A stretch of 64,000 nucleotides of DNA from Piezodorus guildinii (Eukaryota; Arthropoda; Insecta; Hemiptera; Pentatomidae): NCBI GenBank assembly GCA_023052935.1, contig CM041297.1, positions 100,451,063-100,515,062 of the forward strand, in the 5' to 3' direction. The translations under genes were made by a program, and so were the position numbers. Shown one piece after another: positions 42,891 to 54,295 of the stretch (positions within the stretch are counted from its first letter, which is position 1; each line of letters starts with the position of its first letter). Under the pieces are notes generated by a model. It searched no databases. It was not told the DNA's origin and saw only the letters and a list, made by a program, of their open reading frames with translations.

Positions 42891-45170
42891 TCAGACTGCA
42901 GAGTCCGGACCCCTTCCCTCGGCGAACACGTCTACCAAGGGGAGATCACCTTGCCACCTTCCGGGCCTGGATGGTGGTGTTATGTCACGGAAGAGCGGAT
43001 TACCGCAGGCTTTCAGCCCATCAAAGAACTTGATGTGCCTCCGGCCGATATACTCTGGAACCGAGGGTAGCTGTAGCTCCTCGTATATGGTGACATTTCT
43101 CGCCCTTTGGAGTGTAGTTCCTCTGACTATCCGCCTAAGGACGGAGTTCTGGAAGCTCTGCAGTCTCTGGAGGGTAGACTTATACATGTGACGAAGTAGC
43201 GGCGCACCATAGAGAAGTGTTGATCTAATGATGGCTTTGTAGATCTGGAGTTTGAGCCTCAGTGAGAGCTGCGGCGATGTCAGCAAGTGATATAGCCTAT
43301 ACGACTTTGATCGCGCCAGTTTTAATCTCTCCCGGACGTGGCTGGAGAAGGTTAAATGCCTATCCAGTGTCACTCCCAGGTATAACACTTTGGTAGAGAG
43401 AGGTTGTTTTTCCCCTTCTACGGTGAATTCTGTTGGCAGTTTCCTCTTTCCTGTTTGAAAGGAGAGAACTATGGCGTCCGTTTTCGTAGGGTTTACTCTT
43501 ATCCCATTCTTATGAAGCTCGTCAACTATGGTGTCTGTGGCTGATTGGGCCGTCTTAAGTGCTTCATCTGCGCTTATGCTGGTCGCATAAATGGCTATAT
43601 CATCCGCATAAGCTGCTATCACTGTTCCTGGCTGCTTTACTGAGACCACTGGCGCCGTGAAAACGACGAACAGTATTGGCCCCAGTACAGACCCTTGAGG
43701 TACTCCGCAGGTGGTGTCGCATGGGTTCGACAGATCCTCACCGACCCGTACGACGAAGGATCTTCCGCTAAGATAGCTTCTGATCAGTCGGCATAGGGGG
43801 GCGGGGAACCTGTACTCCTCCAGGCGGCGGAGTAACAGAGTGTGAGACACGCAGTCAAAGGCCTGGGTGCAGTCCAGTGAGATCAACGCCGTAGCCTCAT
43901 TTTTGTGCATTTTCTCTATGGTGTGAGCCTGCAGCTTCGCCAGATGGTGCTCACAGGATACTCCTCGCTGGTAGCCAGTCTGCTCAGGTGGTATGATGCC
44001 CTCCTCCCTGCAGTGTTTCATGAGATGGTACTGAACCAGCCTCTCGAAGATCTTGCTCATGTGCGAGAGAAGACTGATCGGTCTATAGTGCTCCGTAGAG
44101 TCTCCAGTCTTCCCAGGCTTGAGTAGCGGTACTACGATCGCACGTTTCCAGGCATTCGGAATGTATGATATCCTTATGCACGAGTTGAAGATATTCAGTA
44201 GAAAGGCTTTACCCTTCCTAGGGAGCATCTTCAACAGTACATATGGTATGTTGTCCTGCCCAGAGGATTTGTTACCCTTGGTACGTCGTAGAACCGACTC
44301 GAGCTGGCTGAAGCTGGAGTAGATGGGCTTCTCGTTAGGGGACGGAGGTCTCCCTTCAGGAAGCACTGGAGCATCTATCTTCCGAGCATCTTCCCTCGCC
44401 TCATATCCTTTTGCCAGGAGTTCAGCCTGTTCCCTAGGTGTCAGTAGGTCGTCTCCAGATCTTAGGTGGACTGTCCGTCTCTTGGCGACATGAGTCCTGA
44501 CTAGCCTCCAGAACTGCCTGTGATCGTCGTGTGTCCTTCTGAGTTGATCATGCCAGAGCGCGTTCTTCCAATCACTCATGAGACTGGCTATCTGCCGGGT
44601 CATCTCATTGATGGCCGGTTTCAAGGTGTAGTCCCGTGTGCGATGAAAGATGTTGCTCAGATTGTTCCTCTGGGCAATCAGAGCAAGGATGTGTCTGGGA
44701 GGCTTCCTGATGGCGTTCGGCTTCGGGCTGAACCTAGGGATGTGCTGGTAGGCGGATTCCTGGATGGTAGTGGTGATGACCTCCACCGCCTCGTCCACTT
44801 CATCTTCGGTTCGAAGAGTCTTCACGCATGGTAGTGTGTTTTCCACACTGGACCTGTAGCCTTTCCAGTCGGCCTTATGAAACATGTATCTGCTCGCCGG
44901 TGGTCTAGCGGGCGTGCCATCAAATGTGTATAGCACTGGCCGATGATCTGATGGTCCGAAAGGAAGTGCTAGGCACCCCGTGACGGTGTGCAGATCTCTG
45001 GTCAGGAGCAGGTCCAGCGTAGAAGTACAGCCAGGTCTGCCCGCCTGTCGGAAGGTGTGCACCCCTGGGTGGAAAACGGCCATTCTGGTCTTTGAGATGT
45101 AAGTGCCCATGGGGTTGTTACTGCTGCACAACCAGGCAGTGTGCCGTGCGTTGAGGTCACCGAGGACCAC
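42891..45170 (-). CDS. Jockey-type ORF2, endonuclease C-terminus plus RT
   Basis: 759 aa in one frame, beginning at a GTG that is only the first start-like codon after a frameshift, not a true start. GDLNARH (4-10) and SDHRPV (74-79) are the late motifs of the apurinic-type endonuclease. The RT follows: PLLKPGKTGDSTEHYRPISL, then LDCTQAFDCVSH, GVPQGSVLGP and catalytic YADDIAIY. The thumb LQRLQSFQNSVLRRIVRG comes last. Together with 45181-45561 it accounts for a whole ORF2. Shorter frames inside it on other frames are shadows. Confidence 0.9.
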   Translation of the reverse strand: MVLGDLNARHTAWLCSSNNPMGTYISKTRMAVFHPGVHTFRQAGRPGCTSTLDLLLTRDLHTVTGCLALPFGPSDHRPVLYTFDGTPARPPASRYMFHKADWKGYRSSVENTLPCVKTLRTEDEVDEAVEVITTTIQESAYQHIPRFSPKPNAIRKPPRHILALIAQRNNLSNIFHRTRDYTLKPAINEMTRQIASLMSDWKNALWHDQLRRTHDDHRQFWRLVRTHVAKRRTVHLRSGDDLLTPREQAELLAKGYEAREDARKIDAPVLPEGRPPSPNEKPIYSSFSQLESVLRRTKGNKSSGQDNIPYVLLKMLPRKGKAFLLNIFNSCIRISYIPNAWKRAIVVPLLKPGKTGDSTEHYRPISLLSHMSKIFERLVQYHLMKHCREEGIIPPEQTGYQRGVSCEHHLAKLQAHTIEKMHKNEATALISLDCTQAFDCVSHTLLLRRLEEYRFPAPLCRLIRSYLSGRSFVVRVGEDLSNPCDTTCGVPQGSVLGPILFVVFTAPVVSVKQPGTVIAAYADDIAIYATSISADEALKTAQSATDTIVDELHKNGIRVNPTKTDAIVLSFQTGKRKLPTEFTVEGEKQPLSTKVLYLGVTLDRHLTFSSHVRERLKLARSKSYRLYHLLTSPQLSLRLKLQIYKAIIRSTLLYGAPLLRHMYKSTLQRLQSFQNSVLRRIVRGTTLQRARNVTIYEELQLPSVPEYIGRRHIKFFDGLKACGNPLFRDITPPSRPGRWQGDLPLVDVFAEGRGPDSAV

Positions 45171-45180
45171 AAGCCGACTC

Positions 45181-45561
45181 TTACCTGCTGTGCTGCAGCA
45201 ACAGCTTCATCGATGTTGTGATTGCCTTGGGCCTCCTATAGACACAGCAGAAAGTATAGCGATGTTTCAGGTGAACATCTACTGTGACTATATGAGTGCC
45301 TTCGGCAGAAGCTACTGGGTTTGGCACTGCCCTAGAAGGGACATCTCGTCTGACTAAAACAGCAACGCTTGCCTTCCCGGAGGCGCACTCCTCCCGAAAG
45401 GAGGTGTACCCCTGGAAGCGAAGACTCTCTGAAGTGGGAAGCTTCGTGTCGGTCAGCACCACCACTGTTGGCTGGTGTTGCTGCAGGAGGAGCTCGACTT
45501 CGGCCTTCTTCTGTAGCAGGCCTCGGACGTTCCAGTTGATGACCCGGTGCTCAGTCATCAC
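45181..45561 (-). pseudogene. ORF2 N-terminus (endonuclease), frameshifted
   Basis: 126 aa beginning MMTEHRVINWNVRGLLQKK, the start of the LINE endonuclease domain, with LTDTKLP and YTFCCVYRRP further on. It stops early at about 45181, while the other two frames carry the continuing endonuclease sequence across about 45170-45240. At least one, and possibly two, small indels therefore break ORF2. The start overlaps the end of ORF1. Confidence 0.85.
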
Positions 45562-46762
45562 GGCGGCACTTGCACTTGCACTTCCTCTCAGTTCTGATTT
45601 CTTGAAGCAGCTGCGTCATGAGGCTGATGAGAGAGATGATGTCCTGCTGCTGTCCTGGAACCGACTGAGCTGGAGCTGGATGCGCTGAAGGTACTGGCTC
45701 CTGGTGGTGGGGGGCCTGGTGGTGGGGAGCCTGGTGGTGGTGGGAGGTGGTCGCCTGTGGTTGGCCCGCAGATCCTCCAATGAGATGTGAGTAAGATACG
45801 CCCTGCTGCACTGTTCTTGAAGGTCTCATGGAGTTGGCGACGATTTCTTCGACTGGAGCTCTTCTTTGCTTGAGGAGTTCAAGTCGTTTCGGGCAATCTC
45901 GGGCGGATGCGACATGGGGTCCGCCGCAGTTTGCACACTTCACCTGATTCTTTTTCTTGGGGCACTGGCTCTCAACGTGTGTGCCGGAACACCATGGGCA
46001 CACGACTGTCCTGTCGCAGTACTTCATCACATGGCCGAACTTCTGGCAGTTGCGGCACTGTGCTGGGCAGCCATCTTCTTTAAACTTGACGACCCTAATC
46101 CTCACCTGGTTCACATGTCTCAGGTTCTTCAGCGTCTCAAGCTTTACTGTATGGTCGGTGACCACTAGTATGCCTTCGACCGGGATGGTGTCATTCCCGA
46201 TCCTCTTGGTGAGCTGCCTAGCCAATCGGAAGCCCTCCACTCTCTCTTTCATCTCATCGATGAATGGTTCTAGCTCGCAGTCTACGTCAAAGCCGTAAAC
46301 TACAAACTTTTTTGATCGTTTTGTGCCACGTGGGGCAAAGGAGTGGAACTGTACGTTCTGGTCCTCCCTGAGAACTTTGGTGGCAGCAGCATGGTCCTGG
46401 TACGTTCTCACGTACAAACGCGTCTCTTTAGTAGACGTGTTTGTAGTGAAGTCGGTGATATTCACCGACTTGAGGTTCTCATGCAATATCCTTTGTGATA
46501 GAGGTGGGCATATAACTATGGGAGGCGGGAGCCTAGCCTTAGGAGTCCTTGCAGTCTTCTGCGGCACTATCGGCTCATACCGGTTGGCCACAACAGTAGG
46601 AGGAAGACGTCTGACTTCCGTCCTGAGGGGAAACACATGTTTCTTAGGGACAGGAATAAAGTCACCTTCCCCGTCACAGGCGACCCTTTTCTCTCCTCTG
46701 GCATTCTCTTCAACCGCTTCCATCTGACTTACGCCAGAAGGTCCTGGGAGTGAGGTGGCCAT
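45551..46762 (-). CDS. Jockey-type ORF1 (Gag-like, zinc knuckles)
   Basis: A 403-aa RNA-binding protein of the LINE ribonucleoprotein. Residues ~115-235 form the PRE_C2HC-type region (TRLYVRTYQDHAAATKVL, KKFVVYGFDVDCELE, RVRIVKFKEDG-like). Three consecutive knuckles follow: CRNCQKFGHVMKYC, CPWCSGTHVESQC and CANCGGPHVASARDC. A His/Gln-rich linker (HHHQAPHHQAPHHQ) and a basic CKCKCRR tail come last. The frame is intact. Confidence 0.9.
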   Translation of the reverse strand: MATSLPGPSGVSQMEAVEENARGEKRVACDGEGDFIPVPKKHVFPLRTEVRRLPPTVVANRYEPIVPQKTARTPKARLPPPIVICPPLSQRILHENLKSVNITDFTTNTSTKETRLYVRTYQDHAAATKVLREDQNVQFHSFAPRGTKRSKKFVVYGFDVDCELEPFIDEMKERVEGFRLARQLTKRIGNDTIPVEGILVVTDHTVKLETLKNLRHVNQVRIRVVKFKEDGCPAQCRNCQKFGHVMKYCDRTVVCPWCSGTHVESQCPKKKNQVKCANCGGPHVASARDCPKRLELLKQRRAPVEEIVANSMRPSRTVQQGVSYSHLIGGSAGQPQATTSHHHQAPHHQAPHHQEPVPSAHPAPAQSVPGQQQDIISLISLMTQLLQEIRTERKCKCKCRRDD

Positions 46763-47040
46763 AGCGAGGGATTGGTAGAAGAGGCGGGCTTTGCCAGAGC
46801 AACGCTACCCTAGCTGCTGAGGTTATTTCCACGAGATAAGTGTGGACCCCAACAGCGTGCAGGTGCTATCTAAGCAAAAAGGTGAAGTCTTCCGAGTCTG
46901 GAAAGATCCTTCTTCTTCGGCTGCTGATGGTCTTCTGGTCTTGTTGACTTGATTGGTAATGGTTTGATCTGGTTTGATTGGTTTGATGGTAATGCTACTT
47001 AATGCTAAGCGATAGGTTTTGTGGCTTGTTACCACACAAA

Positions 47041-47499
47041 AATAATATTCACGAGTATGAGCTTTTATCATTTTATTTAATACAGTTTTTTTCTAAAGTA
47101 ATAAGTAGACTGCTATCCATACTTAAAGTGAGGTAACATACACAAAGATAGTCCTCTTTCATAGCTTACGACTGATCAAGTGTCGAAGAACATGGTATAT
47201 TCTGTTTCCTGCCAAAATTCTTCACCTGACCTCTTCTGTTTCATTAGCTATTAATGATCCCAGTTACGGAAACGTCGAACCAATTCAATGTTTTTCCCGC
47301 TTTAGTAATAATAAGGTGGGTGATGCTGCCTCATTCTTTGTACAATAAATTTTACAATAAATGTCAATTGTTAAGAATCCTTTCAACGACAATGGAGACT
47401 TTAACTTAGGATGAAAAAAATAAATAAAACAGGCCTTAAAATATGAAAATCGGGCATATCCTTTGAAATAGTAAATTAGTCCTTTTCGGGCGTAATTTT
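47041..47499. other. Unassigned gap
   Basis: No supported gene. Confidence 0.3.
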
Positions 47500-47998
47500 T
47501 ATATTTACCTGTTTTTTATCAGCGTTAACAAGATAATATAGTTATTTTTATTGAATCTACAAAATTAAATGTACTTTAGGGTAAGAAAATTTAAAATATC
47601 GGCATTTAAGCTCTCTCATACCGGTTTAATCAGAATAAAACCTACATGATATTAAAGCCCATATAGCGAGTTTAATCAAAATCGTCGGAACCGTTTTCGA
47701 GAAAATCGAAAAAAGGTGCAAAATGCATGGTATAAAGTGCCTCTTCTGGTAAGCTCATTTTGATGAAAAAAGTTTTGTCACGTCTCGGGCGTATAGTTGT
47801 CCTAAATATGAAATTTCAGTTTCATAGGACTTACCGTTTCCGCCCGGGAGTTACCACACACACACAGACCTTTTTGCGGGACTTGGTTATTTGGACTCAG
47901 GGGACCCAGTGTTTCTAGTGTATTTCTGTTGAAAACTATAATTCGGAAATTTTCACGATCGCAATACTTTCCCTTCTATATATAGTAAGTGAAAGAAA
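47500..47998 (-). repeat. Dispersed repeat T1, copy e
   Basis: Reverse complement of the 5' half of the T1 family: AAAATTTCAG..CACGATCGCAATACTTTCC and TATAGTAAGTGAAAG at its right end. It also contains ACTTTATACC and GGCACTTTATACCATGCATT equivalents. Confidence 0.75.
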
Positions 47999-49265
47999 AA
48001 AATTTATATATTCTTTTCATAATACATACAATTACATATCGTCGCTTATATAACCGAATAACTAAGCCTTAATAACGTAAAATACAATACTCTGACGATG
48101 TATCAGTCCCATGTAGTGTATCGTATTGAATAGTCTAGAACCGGCAACTGACGGACAGGAGAATGACGGATAAGAGACCTATTGTCTATTATTGATAGAG
48201 CTATATTTTAAACAAATTTTCGCAAGTTGAAGCAAACATGACGAATTTTCCGCATTTAAATCGTTGGATTAAAATTGAATAATAAAAAAGAAAAAAACAT
48301 TTCACTTGATTCATTTCATTTACGTTAATAAGAATAATAAACCTTTTTTTTTTTTAAATAATTTCTTGGAAGGTCCTAGTAGAGCTTTATATTAAGATTT
48401 TTTTTTTTATTTAAAGGACATCCTACGGACGTTAGTTTCAAAATTAATGCGTTTCTTAAATAACATTACTTTAAATTTGTTTAAAACCCGAAATAAAATA
48501 TATTATTAACTGCATTTAGTTCGTAAGGACTTCATCGCGTGATAACTATATCGCAAAAAAGACAAAGGAAGAAACCTGAAAATGTCTAAATTTCTACAGT
48601 TCTTGAGACACTAAATCACTAATATTGAGAGGAAACACAAAATAATTTTGCGTTGTGATTCCAAAGATTTATTCTTCAAAATATTTCAATAAAACTAACA
48701 TCTGGACTACCATTATTTTTCTTGGGGTTAAATTAATCTGTTGAAAGACTACTGTGCTAACTTGGTTCGACCCGACTGTGACAGGGCTGTTATTCGTTGT
48801 ATTATGTCAACTGAGGACGGTTCCTGCGATTGAGAGGCATGGGTTAACTCATCCAGACTTTATAAAGTGAGCACCCTACTTCAAGAAAAAAATTTAGCAT
48901 TATCTCATCCTTGGACAGTATTGCATGAACTCCAAAAATGCGTTTTCTAATTTCTTTTGTCTATTTAATTTTTTCTCACATAAGTAGATCCGTGTGTCTA
49001 AAAAAAAATGTTAATCAGTAGGCAAAAGGTCCGGAGAGTAGGAGGGGTGTAACAGAGTTTCATATCAAAGCTCCAACAGTTATGATGACGTCACACGTGA
49101 GATATGTTGAAATGCGCTAATCATGCAACAAAATGGACTCTTTACCATTGACTAAAGATGGCTTTATTATTGGATATTTGTGATTCATTACATTAATTAA
49201 CAATACAATTCGGCATTGATGGTTTTTCTAGAATTTAAGAATAATTTTAAATCACCTTTTTTTGA
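47999..49265. other. Unassigned gap
   Basis: No supported gene. The 48770-48860 block is GC-richer and unidentified. Confidence 0.3.
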
Positions 49266-49374
49266 TGATTCGGGAGCTTTAGAAAATGCCTTGATGCTTC
49301 TCCTTTGTTAAGCCACTGTCCAAAAAATGTTAAGCTACTGTAATCGTACACATTATCCTATAGCATAAACTCCA

Positions 49375-49720
49375 TAATGTTGTTTCTTTGTTTTTTTGGT
49401 GGTCGTTTAATGTGTGTGGAACCTATATTTCAATCATTTATACTTTTCCGATCGCCTTCGGGTGGTCATCAACGTTCGACTAAGGTTAAGTTTCCCTGCA
49501 AGTTCTGTGGTTTTCTTCCAACAGAGTCTGCAAAACATCATCAAGAGAAGATGTCCTTCCACGACCTTCTTTGCCCTCGAGCTTAAGCCTCCCTTCCGAG
49601 ATTTTTTTGAAAGACCGTTGAACGATTTACTCATTAATGCTGCCCTCGCCTTGTTTTATGTTTCTGGCCGTATGCACAGTGTTCCAGCAGAGTTTAAACT
49701 CGTAAAACAAAGTTAAACGA
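49375..49720 (-). pseudogene. mariner-family transposase relic
   Basis: The minus strand, with stops ignored, reads VQRSFKKISEGRLKLEGKEG, then GRGRTSSLDDVLQTLLEENH, KAIGKV and VPHTLNDHQKNK. This is the order of the helix-turn-helix DNA-binding half of mariner transposases (WFKKF..GDFSLEDEEGRGRP, then LKAIGKV..WVPHEL). At least four in-frame stops and a missing catalytic half show it is dead. The open frames on the other strand here are shadows. Confidence 0.65.
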
Positions 49721-49734
49721 ACAAGGGTCTCTTG

Positions 49735-50000
49735 TAGCGTAGGGACTAGCATAACAGCCTTCTATGCCCAAGATCATTGGTTCAAACACTAGGATTTTTT
49801 AATGGGAGTCAAAATCCCTTAGTTATGCCGTCCTTTGAAAGGAACGTTAAAATGTGGTCCAGAGCCTGTGCGATGTCAGGTACTCGTTAAAGATCCCTAT
49901 CCTAATTAAATCTGGATATTCAAAATTTAGGAGTTCCACTGTAGCATCGTCCGATTATCCTCAGCACCATATAGTGACGTTAGATAAATAAACCAACAAA
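49735..50000 (+). mobile_element. SINE-2, full copy 3
   Basis: Head GGGACTAGCATAACAGCC, weak B box ATTGGTTCAAACAC, body GCCTGTGCGATGTCAGGTAC and tail AGTGACGTTAGATAAATAAA. More diverged than the copies at 29900 and 30955. Confidence 0.82.
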
Positions 50001-51904
50001 GTTATACGAATATCACACGTTGACATTTTACTAAATATAGGATTTCTAAACAGCGAAATGTTACAGAGGTAATCAAATATTATTGTTTGAAAGAAGGTTA
50101 ATAATCGTTAATATTCATGGAAATAAATAGTCTAGTAAACGTAAACCGTTTGTTATATACTTTAAAGAAAACTAAAAATTCTTGCGTTTCCATGGAAACC
50201 CAATACATTATTAAAGAGTTCTTTAAAAAACTATATAGTAGCAAACGTTCTTTCTTTGGCATGGTGTCTAAAGAATCAAATGTTAAGAGAGCTGTCTTGT
50301 GCAAACGACATAAACCTCTCGAAATAGTCCTACACAGTAAAAAGAGCAATTACTGAAGTACGAAGTATATATACAATATTTCTTAGAGACTACTAAAAGT
50401 GAAAAAAAAAATGTGTGTTTAAGTTGTGAAAATAATACAACTACGAAATCTTAATTTAATTTTTTTAATGGAGTACTAGGAATAAAGTTATTTTAAAAAT
50501 CATATTCTTACTTCTTGCTTTTGGTTTTAAGGTTGAAGTAGACCTAGGGTCGCTGGAGATGCATATTTTATATTGCGCAAAGGCCAGGAAAGCCGCAAAG
50601 AAACAAAGGATTTAGATCTAAAAGTTTAAAGAGGCTTTGAAACAACTCTTTTAGTTCCACAGCTCTTTTTCAATCTTTGGAACTTGTTTCAACTTTATTA
50701 CATCTGCTTCTTGTTACTGAAGTTTTTCATTTATGTTTCCTAACCGCAGCTCTTACTATTTAAAATTAATGTTTCTAATGAGATTCTATTCCCTTGTAAC
50801 TATAATCAAATAATATTACCCAAGCAAAAAGGCCAAATTTCCATTGCATTTTCTTAATCCACTCTCTGAGATTACGTTTAGCCTCACCATACCCTTATTT
50901 ATCCACACACATGCTACTTGCTACCGTTATTTTTGGACTCTATTTTTTTTTTTTTTTTGTATTTTGCAACCTCGAATTTCCTCAAAAACTAGCGCTCTGG
51001 GCAAATGTCCAGTCTGCACTGTTGTAAATCAGGGATAGCATGAACTGTAATGATTTATAGTTTTTTAGAGAAAATTAACAGTAGTATATGCTATTTTTAA
51101 TTTTTAGCAGAAACTAAAACCTATAAAAAAATATTACCAATCTCAAGGCTGAAAACCAATGCACGATACCAAACAAATAGAAAGGATGTAGAATGTATCT
51201 GATATTATGATTCGTCCCATATTTTTATTGTTCAAGAATAGTCTTTTCCTAGTTATTTGTTTATACTGATAAAATAAATTATGATCTATCAGATTATTAT
51301 TAGCATAATCTATTTTAACGATTGACCTAGAGTTCTTGGCGAAATTTCTTGAGGGTTGATCGATTTGGCAACCGGCTAATTTGGAATAAATAAACACATA
51401 TATGGCTTTCAAAGAACTTTATATTCGGAAGCGGAAATGAGGATGCCATGCCAAAGGACTTTCCCAGTTCTAAGATATTTACTCTTTAAAAAAATGATTG
51501 ATGGTTGGGAGAAAAAATATTTTATCAAACGGAATCTCGGATTTAAATATATACGTGTTTATTGATATCTGATAAAAAAAAAAAAATTATAATATCTAAA
51601 TATCATTATTAAAAAAAGTCATAACTGTAATCAATTAATTTTCAAGTAAGAATAGTTTTTCGTAATTTTGGATTACATGAAATTAAAACGAATTTACAAG
51701 TAACGCAAATAGAAAGACATTAAACTACGTAAGTGCAAAATTAAAAACAACTGCTTCCCTGCAATTTAATTTATTACTTCAGTCAATTAGTAAAGTAATA
51801 ACTTCATGTTTGCGTGTGCAAATGTTATCATGAATAGAACCAATAAAAATAATTACATTTATCTCTCGTGTGATATTAAAAATGTTAGCATGCAGCTTCA
51901 GGCA
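50001..51904. other. Unassigned gap
   Basis: No supported gene in about 1.9 kb. Overlapping 79-83 codon frames at 50098-50356 on opposite strands have no recognisable homology and lie in AT-rich sequence. Confidence 0.35.
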
Positions 51905-52700
51905 TTTTTTTTTTTTTTTAATCTTAATTTAATAATATTTATTATTCGCACCTGTCAAACGCAGTAAGTCACAAAAAGCAAATGTGCTATAGAAACATAA
52001 GCAGAGGTCATAATGGGGATAGTCTTCATAGTCTTCGTCATAGTCTCTCATCCACCTCCTTTTCAGCCTTCTTTTAACAGGATTTCAGTTAATGACATAT
52101 CGTTTATTAGTCAGTTGTCGATTCTGTGTAATTTACTATCAAAACGCGAATATAGAGTTCGTCAACTGTTGGTTGTTGTAAGTCCGTATGTAGAGTTTTG
52201 TTATTTACGTACCAAGGAACTGTCGTTATAAGTCTTAAAATTTTTGATTGAAAGGATTGCAGTTTTTGTATGTGAGTTTTGTTTGTTTTAAGTCCATTTG
52301 GGTTTAAGTAAGTATGTATACGTATTCAATTTTATCTAATTTTTTATTTCGATGATTTGGGTAAAAGAGAGTATATTACTTTCGGTCGCTGGTTGAGAGT
52401 TTTTCTTTTCATCTCGACGTGTGGGCCCCAAGTCATCCTTCGGTCTGGTGTTAGTCCTAGGTAACGTACAGAGTTAGTCTGAGGAACTTAGTTGTCCTCA
52501 ATCAAAATTGGTGGGCAAGTACTTTGTCGAAGTGTGAACGTCATATGTTTTGACTTTTCATGATTTAATCGGATTTTCCAAAGAGAGTGCCAATTTCGTA
52601 GAAGCATTAAATGATTTTGTACCGTCAGGAATGCCTGTAAAGGAAAGTCATGTGAAGTCAAAATTTGCATTATTGTTCCCGTAAGTTGCAGTCAAAATGT
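51905..52700 (-). pseudogene. Jockey-type LINE 3' fragment (related to 14315-14540)
   Basis: The minus strand reads LLRNWHSLWKIRLNHEKSKH and MTFTLRQSTCPPILIED near 52490-52670, the post-YxDD part of a J1-like RT. The thumb remnants then end in a UTR sharing ATTCGCACCTGTCAAA with 14330. The T-run at 51908-51919 is the tail. Frameshifted. Confidence 0.7.
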
Positions 52701-53848
52701 CGGAGTTGGTTGGTATTTCATGTCTATATATAATGTTTAGCAGAATATAAATTATAACATTTAATGTTCTTTGAATTAGGTAGTTAAATAAAGTCTTCGA
52801 ATCCTATGGTATATAAGGTATAATAATTATTATGGTAGTTGCCGTAATGAAGCCTAAACAATGCGGAAATGTTCAGACTCGATGATTGAATTAAAAAAAA
52901 ATTAACAATTAAGAAAATAAGAGAGCCAATAAAATTCTGTCCGACTGATTTTATACCATACTAGCGCTAAAAAACTATCAAAACGGGAGACTACAAACGG
53001 AAGCTGGTTCTTCCGCATAATGATTTTGAATACCAGACCTAAGGTGTGATAGCTGATACAAATCGTTTTAAAAAATCATTTTTGTCTCACAAACCACAAT
53101 GAATAGGTACTCTTACTAGGCCATTCTGTGAAAAAATGAGAATTAAAATATCTAAAGTAGTACATAAAAATATGAAATTATATTAAAAATCCCTCATAGG
53201 TATCGTAAAGTAAGAATCATCTCTTACCGTTCTTTTGGTATGTAATACATCAGCTAAACAGCTATAGGTGGTAGAAGAAAATTAAGGTTATAACTGGTCG
53301 CATCTAGTAAGTACAGATGTCCAATAAAAGAAAAAAAGCCAAAATGCCTGTTGGGAAACGATAGAGGAAGCCACGCCCGTATTCCTACAACTCTATCAAC
53401 AAGTGTTAAATATTTGCAATCAGACGAAATTCTAGACTTAACAAAAATATTGTTTTTAATGGTTTTCGTAGTACTTCCTCGTTAATATCTTTAAAATAGA
53501 ATAGAAAAGATTTTATTGTGGAGCTTAGCCCATAATTGTTACAAATAAAGATAGCACATCTGATCAGAATACATTAGATAGATTAAATTATTTACAAACT
53601 TAATTATTTATATCGGTATAAAAAGTAGAGAATGAAATTTTTATTATATGTACGAGTATATACATACATATATATAAAACAGAGACCTTTTATTTTACAT
53701 CATCCACCAACAGGCCTAGGCCCAATTACAGGTGGTAAATCATACAAAAAAATACATTACAAGACAATGATTGAAATAATAATAACAATTGAAATTATAA
53801 GTATAATAGAAATGTACTACATACCAGCTTAATTTATATAATGAAACA
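52701..53848. other. Unassigned gap
   Basis: No supported gene. Confidence 0.3.
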
Positions 53849-54295
53849 AAAAAAAAAGATATATAACTTAAAAATATCATAATCTAACAAAAAAGAAATA
53901 AAACTTTAAACAATTCATCATATATATACTCCTAAAAAATTAATTATATTAAGATAAAAAAACAATAAAAGATAAAAACAAAAAGAAGCAGAGAAATAAA
54001 TATTAAAAAAAAAAAAATGAGAAAACAAATTAAAAAAAAAGATACATAATTTAAAAATATCATAATCTAACAAAAAATAAATAAAACTTTAAACAATTCA
54101 TCATATATATACTCCTAAAAAATTAATTATATTAAGATTAAAAAAAAATAATAAAAGATAGAAACAAAAAGAAGCAGAGAAATGGAGAAATAAATATTAA
54201 AAAAAAAAAACGAAAAAAAAATTAAAAAAAAGATATATAACTTAGAAATATCATAATCTAACTAAAAAAGAAATAAAACTTTAAACAATACCTTT
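53849..54295. repeat. Tandem repeat, ~185-bp unit, ~2.4 copies
   Basis: Units start near 53855, 54040 and 54225 and share AAAATATCATAATCTAAC, then AAATAAAACTTTAAACAAT and ATACTCCTAAAAAATTAATT. A-rich and non-coding. Confidence 0.8.

Larger units (their letters stand above)
42651..47040 (-). mobile_element. Near full-length Jockey-type LINE
   Basis: Minus-strand order: 5' UTR (about 47040-46763), ORF1, ORF2, 3' UTR, poly(A) (T-run 42651-42668). ORF1 and ORF2 overlap by 11 nt around the ORF2 ATG. It differs from J1 and is GC-richer. The 5' boundary is approximate because I found no clean target-site duplication. The only obvious defects are frameshift(s) in the endonuclease part of ORF2. Confidence 0.9.

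Noticed and set aside
43905..46727. Plus-strand frames up to 134 codons
   Set aside because: Antisense shadows of the Jockey-type ORF1/ORF2.
49377..49716. Plus-strand frames of 69-100 codons
   Set aside because: They overlap the mariner relic on the other strand and have no homology of their own.
50098..50356. Overlapping 79-83 codon frames on opposite strands
   Set aside because: AT-rich, no recognisable domain, no splice or repeat context.
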